35,981 nucleotides of DNA from JAZNBI01 sp045586995 (lineage in GTDB: Bacteria > Bacillota > Clostridia > Oscillospirales > CAG-272). The notes under the pieces are model-generated. The model ran no database searches, was not told where the DNA came from, and was given only the letters and a program-made list of their open reading frames with translations. Positions 30,511 to 35,981 of the stretch are shown in pieces. The stretch covers positions 1 to 35,981 of the forward strand of contig JAZNBI010000051.1 of assembly GCA_045586995.1 (NCBI GenBank), written 5' to 3'. Both the position numbers and the translations under genes were made by a program. Every line of letters starts with the position of its first letter. Positions within the stretch are counted from its first letter, which is position 1.

Positions 30511-31733
30511 TATTTTTTACCTTCTTTTGCATTATCAATATACGCATTTTTTTTAAAATATGCTCCCGCCTCAATAGTTTTAGCCAATGACATTGTAAAA
30601 AACGCATCTGCGCGAGCAGAAAGCTCTCCTTGACGCATTGCCTTTTCTCCAAGCTTTATATAATCGGACGGTTTTGCTAAAATCGGTAACGCCGCATTTT
30701 TTCTGTTCTTTGCGAGATAGTTTCTTCCCGTCTGATTTGCGGCAAGCAAAGTGGAAAAAGCCGGTGCTTTCTTTATATCGTTTTTCGTTACTCCTATGAT
30801 TGTATTTAAAATTGCGCGGCGAATACGTGAATCGGTATATTTCCCTGTCGCCGTCATAGAAATAAGTTCTTCTATATTTGACGCTTTAAGCGAATTTTTG
30901 CAGATTCGATTACGAAGGTCTACCGACAGCTCTGCAATATTCTCGCTTGAAATATCAAATCTTCTAAGTGCGAGTGACCTGAAAAATCCGATTACATAAT
31001 CGGAAGCATTTTGAATTTCGACGGGTACCGTTTCGGCTTCGAACGCATCGTGATAAACGGCGTTTGCCTTTTGAGGTATAAACGGCTCGACTTTTTCATA
31101 CTCACGAAGATATATCAATCGTCTGAGTGCAGATGCCGAGGGCATTTTGTCCTTTTCCAATTCTTCTGATCTATACAAAATCCCCTCTCGTTTGACTAAA
31201 AAAGGTGTAAGCTTGGATTTATTTATTATAATTGCCTTTAGATATTCAATGGCTAAAATATCGTTTGAGCCGAGCGACGAAAGCTCTATCCCGCACATAT
31301 TTGAAAGCATTTCAAAATACTGAGCGCTGCTCCCTCTTGCATTATTATTATCGGAAATACACCTTTTGATAAAATCATCCGATGCCGCGATTTTTGCCGC
31401 CTTTTCAAGCACATTTAAATTGCTTGATTCAGATCCGAACGAAATAGTGTCGGCGCCAACAAGATCAAGTATTTTAACCCCTGCAGATGCAAAATATTCG
31501 GCGCTTGCACAGGAATATGGAAACGGAAGCTCAAGCACAAGGTCAGCTCCGCACAAAACCGCCGCTTTCGCTCGTACATATTTATCTGCAAATGCCACGT
31601 CGCCTCTTTGAGTAAAATTACCGCTCATAACGCAAATTATAACTTCGGCTCCGTTTTTTCTTATATTTTCAATTTGATAAAGGTGTCCTTTATGAAAAGG
31701 ATTGTATTCGCAAATTACGCCACAAACTCTCAT
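30507..31733 (-). CDS. tmcAL: tRNA(Met) cytidine acetate ligase (YlbM family)
   Basis: Nucleotidyltransferase-fold enzyme that uses acetate and ATP to acetylate the wobble cytidine of elongator tRNA-Met. I set the start at ATG 31733 (MRVCGVICEYNPFHKGH), giving 408 aa. It has an AAGGA site, and the family begins exactly there. The HxGH motif is H14-K-G-H17. MSGNFTQRGD and LVLELPFPYSCASAEYFA are the other hallmarks. The helical C-terminal domain has RIRRAILNTIIG. It is divergent from acetate kinase across a roughly 100-bp spacer, so two acetate-using enzymes sit back to back. Confidence 0.94.
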   Translation of the reverse strand: MRVCGVICEYNPFHKGHLYQIENIRKNGAEVIICVMSGNFTQRGDVAFADKYVRAKAAVLCGADLVLELPFPYSCASAEYFASAGVKILDLVGADTISFGSESSNLNVLEKAAKIAASDDFIKRCISDNNNARGSSAQYFEMLSNMCGIELSSLGSNDILAIEYLKAIIINKSKLTPFLVKREGILYRSEELEKDKMPSASALRRLIYLREYEKVEPFIPQKANAVYHDAFEAETVPVEIQNASDYVIGFFRSLALRRFDISSENIAELSVDLRNRICKNSLKASNIEELISMTATGKYTDSRIRRAILNTIIGVTKNDIKKAPAFSTLLAANQTGRNYLAKNRKNAALPILAKPSDYIKLGEKAMRQGELSARADAFFTMSLAKTIEAGAYFKKNAYIDNAKEGKKY

Positions 31734-31767
31734 TTTTTTATATTCCTTGATTTTTTTTAAAATAGTA

Positions 31768-31796
31768 TTGAAAAAAAAGTAATTATATTGTATAAT
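31768..31796 (+). promoter_or_regulatory. Promoter of ackA
   Basis: TTGAAA (31768-31773) and a perfect TATAAT (31791-31796) are 17 bp apart, 36 nt before the ATG. Confidence 0.85.
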
Positions 31797-31832
31797 AATA
31801 GACGGCTTTATAAATTTTGGAGGTTTTACATT

Positions 31833-33050
31833 ATGAATGTACTCGTTGTTAACGCAGGAAGCAGTTCCCTTAAATACCAACTTTTTGACACCTCAACCTA
31901 TACGGTTACCGCAAAAGGACTTTGCGAAAGAATAGGAATTGACGGTGCTATAACTCACAAGCAGCTTATCACAGGAAAATCCTATGAAGCTACTATACCC
32001 ATGCCGAATCACACCGCTGCAATGAAATACGTTGTTGAAGCACTTACAAACGCAGATTACGGTTGCGTTAAGAGCATGAGCGAAATCGAAGCGGTCGGTC
32101 ACAGAATCGTTCATGGTGGTGCCTTTTTCTCGGAATCGGTTCTCCTTGACGATGAGGTTATCAACAAGCTCGAACAATGCCGCGACCTCGCGCCTCTGCA
32201 TACAGGTGCGCATTTACAAGGTATTCGCGGTTGTCTTGAGGTTATGCCGACAACTCCCCAGGTTCTTGTTTTTGACACTGCTTTCCATCAAACCATGCCT
32301 GAAAAGGCGTTCGTTTACGGTGTTCCGTACGATATGTACAAGAACTATTCGATTCGCAGATACGGCGCTCACGGAACTTCTCACAGATACGTTGCGGGAG
32401 AAATGATCAAAATAATGGGCAAGCCGGCAGAAGGCACAAAAATTATTACCTGTCACTTGGGTAACGGCTCGTCGATTTCAGCAGTTAAAGACGGCAAGGT
32501 TATCGATACAAGTATGGGATTTACTCCTCTTGCAGGTGTTGTAATGGGAACACGTTGCGGTGATATAGACCCCGCAATCGTACCGTTTATTATGCAAAAA
32601 GAGGGCTTCACACCTGAACAAATGAACAATTTTATGAATAAGGAATGTGGATTCCTCGGAATTTCCGGAGTTTCTTCCGATTGCCGTGACCTTGAAGCAG
32701 CTATTTTGAACGGCAACAAGAGAGCAAAGCTTGCAATAGATATACTTTGCTATCAAATTAAAAAGCTTATCGGTTCTTACACTGCAGCAATGGGTGGCTT
32801 GGATGCTATCGTATTTACAGCAGGTATCGGCGAAAACACCGAAAGAGTGCGCAAAGAATCGCTCGAAGGACTCGAATATTTCGGAATCGAACTCGATAAA
32901 GAAATAAACAGCACCACATTTGGACGCTCGGGCACCACAAAGCTTTCAACGGATAATTCCAAGGTGCTCGTATATATGATTCCCACCAACGAAGAATTGG
33001 TTATCGCAAGAGATACCGAAAGCATCGTTTCGGAATTGTTAAACAGATAA
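31833..33050 (+). CDS. ackA: Acetate kinase
   Basis: Cytosolic ASKHA-family kinase converting acetyl phosphate and ADP to acetate and ATP. The start at ATG 31833 follows a GGAGG site and begins MNVLVVNAGSSSLKYQLFDT, the normal N-terminal phosphate loop. The 405-aa length is typical. HRIVHGG, FDTAFHQTMP, RYGAHGTSHRYV, CHLGNGSSI and GTRCGDIDPAI are all intact, as is FTAGIGENTERVR. No pta is adjacent. It is transcribed alone, from its own promoter to its own terminator. Confidence 0.97.
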   Translation: MNVLVVNAGSSSLKYQLFDTSTYTVTAKGLCERIGIDGAITHKQLITGKSYEATIPMPNHTAAMKYVVEALTNADYGCVKSMSEIEAVGHRIVHGGAFFSESVLLDDEVINKLEQCRDLAPLHTGAHLQGIRGCLEVMPTTPQVLVFDTAFHQTMPEKAFVYGVPYDMYKNYSIRRYGAHGTSHRYVAGEMIKIMGKPAEGTKIITCHLGNGSSISAVKDGKVIDTSMGFTPLAGVVMGTRCGDIDPAIVPFIMQKEGFTPEQMNNFMNKECGFLGISGVSSDCRDLEAAILNGNKRAKLAIDILCYQIKKLIGSYTAAMGGLDAIVFTAGIGENTERVRKESLEGLEYFGIELDKEINSTTFGRSGTTKLSTDNSKVLVYMIPTNEELVIARDTESIVSELLNR

Positions 33051-33058
33051 CATTTTTT

Positions 33059-33083
33059 AAAAGAGGCGTATATCGCCTCTTTT
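33059..33083. terminator. Bidirectional terminator after ackA
   Basis: A 10-bp stem (aaaagaggcg with cgcctctttt) encloses a 5-nt loop and is followed by ATTTTTTT. It overlaps the stop codon of the convergent radical SAM gene. Confidence 0.85.
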
Positions 33084-34551
33084 ATTTTTTTCGCATAAAC
33101 GGCAATGCCCTTCTCGCCTCATGTAATTTATAATCATCATGCATCAAGCTCGAAAATTCTTCCATTTGTCCTAAGGACAAAGTTTGTTCAGACGACAAAA
33201 TTCGGGTTGCATATTCATAAAGCAATCGATATGCGTCATTTTGAGAAATCTTGCGAATTTCTCTGCCGTCCGATAAAGCAATAAAGTCAAGAAAATTCTC
33301 ATAAAAACGAAACGGTGATTCAACAAGCCGTAAAATATAATCAAGACACGTCGAAAAATGTTGGCTTTCGTGATATCTCTCAAGCAGGTCGGAAATTTGT
33401 TCAAGCCGACGAATTTGAGAAAAATCGAGGCAGGCGGTTTTCAAAACATTATACGGAGGATTTTGGGAATAGACCATGCCATATTCCGCCGCCTTTTCGC
33501 GCATACGCGTACCCGGAAGCACCTTAAGAAAACCGAGCTGAAGCATATCGCCGCAAAAATACGTATCGTCAAAGGATTTAGAGAAGCTTTCATAGTCCTC
33601 AAACGGCAAACCCGCAATCAAATCAACGTGAACATGAATATTTCCGAGTGCCTTTATTCGAGCGGCAGCTTCAATAGCCCTCTGCGGTGAAATGGTACGC
33701 GAAATCTCACGAAGGGTATTTTCATTTGTGCTTTGTATTCCGATTTCAAGCTGTATCTTCCCCTTCGGAAAGCTTTTAAAAATTTTAAAGCTTTGTTCAT
33801 TTAAAAGCGAAGCGCATATTTCAAAATGATAGCTTTTTGTAAATCTTTCGTCAAGCAAGGCAGACCATATCGCGTTTGCGCGACAAACATCTGCATTAAA
33901 GGTACGGTCAACAAATTTTATTATTTTTATATCATCGCCCAGCTTTTCAAACTCCAAAAGCTCCGACAGAGTTTCCTCAATGCTTTTTTGCTTGATTTTT
34001 CCCTTTAAATTGCCCGAAAGGCAAAATGAGCACGAATAGGGACAACCTCTCGACGACTCATAATAAACAATAGTCCCCGCGCTTCTGTCACCGTCACTGT
34101 ACATTATACCCTCTCGCTCAAGCGATTCAAGCGGTTTACCGTTTATAATACGCTCAAACGGCTTTCCGTCGCGAAATGCCGTACAAAGCTCGGCAAACGA
34201 AAGCTCGCCTTCACCGCAAATAATTGCATCCAAAAAATCACAGCTGCAAAATCTTTCACATTCGGACGATACCTCAGGACCGCCAAAAACGATACGGCAA
34301 TTCGGATTTACCGCGCGCAGATCGGAAGCAATTTCAAGCATTTGAGAAATATTAAAAATATAGCATGAAAAGCCGTATATATCCGCGTTTTCGGATATCA
34401 AAGAATCAAGAATGTTCCCTCGGCGGTCCTTTAAATTTTTTTCAACGATTTTAACTTCAAATTTTTGATTATCCAAATGCTTTTTCAAACATCTCACCGC
34501 GAGATTGGTGTGTGAAAATGAGCAATTCAGAGCAAAAAGCACAATTTTCAT
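33082..34551 (-). CDS. B12-binding domain radical SAM protein (DUF4080-type)
   Basis: The 489-aa protein has an N-terminal cobalamin-binding-like Rossmann domain (about 1-140, MKIVLFALNCSFSHTNLAVRCLKKHL ... RIVFGGPEVSSE ... ICGEGELSF). The radical SAM barrel follows, with the [4Fe-4S] motif C170-x3-C174-x2-C177 in SSRGCPYSCSFCLSG. LEIGIQSTNENTLREISR and HVDLIAGLPFEDY are normal later motifs. The C-terminal about 110 residues (LDYILRLVESPFRFYENF) match the DUF4080 type found with this architecture. The substrate is unknown. There is no clear DxHxxG, so base-off cobalamin binding is not assured. The gene is 47 nt downstream of the ATPase gene on the same strand, so the two may form an operon. 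Confidence 0.88.
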   Translation of the reverse strand: MKIVLFALNCSFSHTNLAVRCLKKHLDNQKFEVKIVEKNLKDRRGNILDSLISENADIYGFSCYIFNISQMLEIASDLRAVNPNCRIVFGGPEVSSECERFCSCDFLDAIICGEGELSFAELCTAFRDGKPFERIINGKPLESLEREGIMYSDGDRSAGTIVYYESSRGCPYSCSFCLSGNLKGKIKQKSIEETLSELLEFEKLGDDIKIIKFVDRTFNADVCRANAIWSALLDERFTKSYHFEICASLLNEQSFKIFKSFPKGKIQLEIGIQSTNENTLREISRTISPQRAIEAAARIKALGNIHVHVDLIAGLPFEDYESFSKSFDDTYFCGDMLQLGFLKVLPGTRMREKAAEYGMVYSQNPPYNVLKTACLDFSQIRRLEQISDLLERYHESQHFSTCLDYILRLVESPFRFYENFLDFIALSDGREIRKISQNDAYRLLYEYATRILSSEQTLSLGQMEEFSSLMHDDYKLHEARRALPFMRKK

Positions 34552-34598
34552 TTTTTACCTTTTCAAATGCAATTTTTCTTTCATTATACCATATTTTT

Positions 34599-35669
34599 TT
34601 ATTTGTTACAATGCCCGCAAAATATTTTCCTGCAAAAATTATCGGTATATCTTTCTTTGGCGTCAAAATCCATTGCACCGCTATATATTTTCTCAAGCGC
34701 AAAATGATATTCTTTAATTTTTGAAAATTCATCAAGCGCAAGCTGCTCGAGCACTTTAATTGTTTTTGATGTTTCTTTAAGCTTTTTCATATGCGGCTTG
34801 ATCTTTTCGGCATCAATAAAACGCTTCATATTAATGCTCTTGAAGTTTTTATCGTTATATTCACCTTCTTCAACACAAAAAACACTTGAGCTGTCATTCA
34901 GGAATATCGTATCTATTTTTTCAGGCAGCAAAAAGTCGCGCGATACATTTATATCAAGCTTATTTTCAATAGCCAAAGAGTATATTTCATTCAAAAAAAG
35001 CCGAGAGCTGCCATAAAAATCGCGTATACAGTTTAACTTTAAAGCAGAATTTTTATATGTGTCAAAAGAAATTTTTCCATTCATACCAAAGCTGTTAATA
35101 AGTCCGATATGCTCGCAGAAAACATTTCCCTTTTCAAAAGACATTATTCGTTTGGTAGCGTTCTTCATTTTATCAATTAAAATGCAGGGGGAAATTATCG
35201 AATCTATGGCGCTTTGAAGCTTTCCCATCGCATCAAGATAATAATACGCCCTATCATACGCATCCTTCTTCCCAAGTGAGAGCAATGCAATTTCCTCTTT
35301 ATGATTTTTTAAATATTTCGAATCCCAAAAATCCCCCAAATTAACAATTTCACCGTCCAAGCCAACGGTTTTCGGCTCGTATATATGCGGAGATGTACCG
35401 TCAATAACCGCAACCTTCAAATCGCGCAAAATAACACCGTCGAGCGAATTACTGTCTGACGAGCAATAATAACGCTCAACATTCATTCCCTTATCCTCGG
35501 CAACAGATGCAATCTGCTCCATCGTATAACTTTTACCCGTTCCCGGACCGCCCTTTATAACATAAACCTTATCTATATCGTTTTTTGCAAAAATTTCAGC
35601 ATAATAGCTCACAAAGCCCTTAGAACTGTTTGAAGCCGCAAAAAACTTTTTTGCTTTTTTATTTTTCAT
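34599..35669 (-). CDS. P-loop ATPase of the PRK06851 type, duplicated with one degenerate half
   Basis: The 356-aa protein starts at ATG 35669, chosen from the GGAGGG site. The N-terminal NTPase half has Walker A GGPGTGKS at 40-47 and a strand LKVAVIDG at 84-91 where Walker B is expected. The remainder shows a second, eroded copy. KLNCIRDFYGSSRLFLNEIYSLA (about 211-233) stands where KVYVIKGGPGTGKSYTMEQIASVA (34-57) does in the first. LLPEKIDTIFLNDSSSVFCV aligns with NSLDGVILRDLKVAVID. A helical tail (about 280-345) ends in a cysteine-containing FCRKIFCGHC. The function is unknown. Proteins of this group are clostridial and seem soluble. Confidence 0.8.
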   Translation of the reverse strand: MKNKKAKKFFAASNSSKGFVSYYAEIFAKNDIDKVYVIKGGPGTGKSYTMEQIASVAEDKGMNVERYYCSSDSNSLDGVILRDLKVAVIDGTSPHIYEPKTVGLDGEIVNLGDFWDSKYLKNHKEEIALLSLGKKDAYDRAYYYLDAMGKLQSAIDSIISPCILIDKMKNATKRIMSFEKGNVFCEHIGLINSFGMNGKISFDTYKNSALKLNCIRDFYGSSRLFLNEIYSLAIENKLDINVSRDFLLPEKIDTIFLNDSSSVFCVEEGEYNDKNFKSINMKRFIDAEKIKPHMKKLKETSKTIKVLEQLALDEFSKIKEYHFALEKIYSGAMDFDAKERYTDNFCRKIFCGHCNK

Positions 35670-35834
35670 AATACCCTCCAAAAATTATAGTGCATTACAA
35701 GATATGATTTTTTACGGAATTATGTCAAAAAAGCAATAAAAAAAGCAGAAAAACCGCGTTCACGGTTATCGATAAGTGAAAGTCAACTTACGCCGTTTGG
35801 AAATATTCCTTGTTGCCTAAATAGAAACAATGAA

Positions 35835-35879
35835 AAAAAAAGCACAAGTAAGTTCAAAAACTTGCTTGTGCTTTTTTTC
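35835..35879. terminator. Strong symmetrical terminator
   Basis: A near-perfect inverted repeat (aaaaaaagcacaagtaagt with acttgcttgtgcttttttt, one G-U pair) lies 5 nt after the stop codon of the partial minus-strand gene at the right edge. It has an A/T tract on both sides and works in either direction. The rest of 35670-35830 shows only a small AACCG/CGGTT hairpin near 35755-35770 and no gene. Confidence 0.85.
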
Positions 35880-35883
35880 ATTG

Positions 35884-35981
35884 TCATCTTCGTCTACGTT
35901 TTTTACATCTATCGAGAAATTCGTTGATTTTGAGTTTTACTATAATTTTGCTTCTCACTCGCTCATATAAGTTATCCGCTT
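35884..35981 (-). CDS. C-terminal end of an off-window gene, unknown
   Basis: An open minus-strand frame runs from the right edge to a TGA at 35886-35884. It gives 31 residues that begin ADNLYERVRSKIIVKLK, continue to FLDRCKK and end in a run of arginines. A strong terminator follows at once, which supports it as a real gene end. The fragment is basic, probably helical and soluble. It is too short to assign. Confidence 0.5.
   Translation of the reverse strand, partial: ADNLYERVRSKIIVKLKINEFLDRCKKRRRR

Noticed and set aside
31734..31880. Longer N-terminus for TmcAL
   Set aside because: The extra 49 codons cover the ackA promoter region and precede the invariant family start; the AAGGA site supports ATG 31733.
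1..35981. CRISPR arrays, tRNA or rRNA genes, prophage
   Set aside because: No regularly spaced repeats, cloverleaf pattern, rRNA signature or phage structural gene was recognised; the S24 repressor alone is not evidence of a prophage.

Overview
The window looks like a chromosomal segment from an anaerobic, endospore-forming Clostridia member, probably of the Oscillospirales/Ruminococcaceae type. This rests on moderately low G+C, strong AGGAGG-type ribosome binding sites, consensus sigma-A promoters with 17-bp spacers, T-box leaders, the sporulation pair gpr-spoIIP, a separate GlnRS next to GluRS, and formyl-THF ligase plus acetate kinase. No rRNA, tRNA, CRISPR array, prophage or complete mobile element was found. 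The only mobile-element trace is a broken REP-associated tyrosine transposase.

Left part (1-7.8 kb). Two amino-acid-sensing leaders lie back to back. A lysine riboswitch on the minus strand controls a gene beyond the left edge. A tryptophan T-box on the plus strand controls a lone trpB. After trpB come an exported or anchored hypothetical protein and the transposase relic with REP-like palindromes, both on the minus strand. Next is a four-gene minus-strand operon, ymfF-ymfH-lgt-folD: two M16-family proteins linked to EF-P modification, lipoprotein maturation, and one-carbon folate metabolism.

Middle part (7.8-20.8 kb). A membrane-anchored M23/LytM protein has lost its zinc ligands. It is followed by a 2-hydroxyacid dehydrogenase and a self-cleaving XRE-S24 (LexA/cI-type) repressor. 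The repressor is divergent from a small two-helix membrane protein. The sporulation pair gpr-spoIIP follows on the minus strand. On the plus strand come an orphan peptide-binding lipoprotein and an operon of MBL hydrolase, gltX, glnS and a DUF1294 membrane protein.

Right part (20.8-36 kb). A T-box-controlled pheS-pheT-DUF896 operon leads into fhs-tsaE-tsaB-ispD-ispF (folate, tRNA t6A and MEP isoprenoid enzymes) and then rpe. A small conserved protein and tmcAL are on the minus strand, and ackA is divergent from tmcAL. The window ends with a B12-binding radical SAM protein, a duplicated P-loop ATPase, and the C-terminal end of an off-window gene. Most genes are housekeeping. The least explained items are the repressor/small-membrane-protein pair, the degenerate M23 protein, the T-box/leader-ORF arrangement of lone trpB, the REP-bearing transposase relic and the ATPase with one dead half. 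No clear new defence or mobile system was seen.
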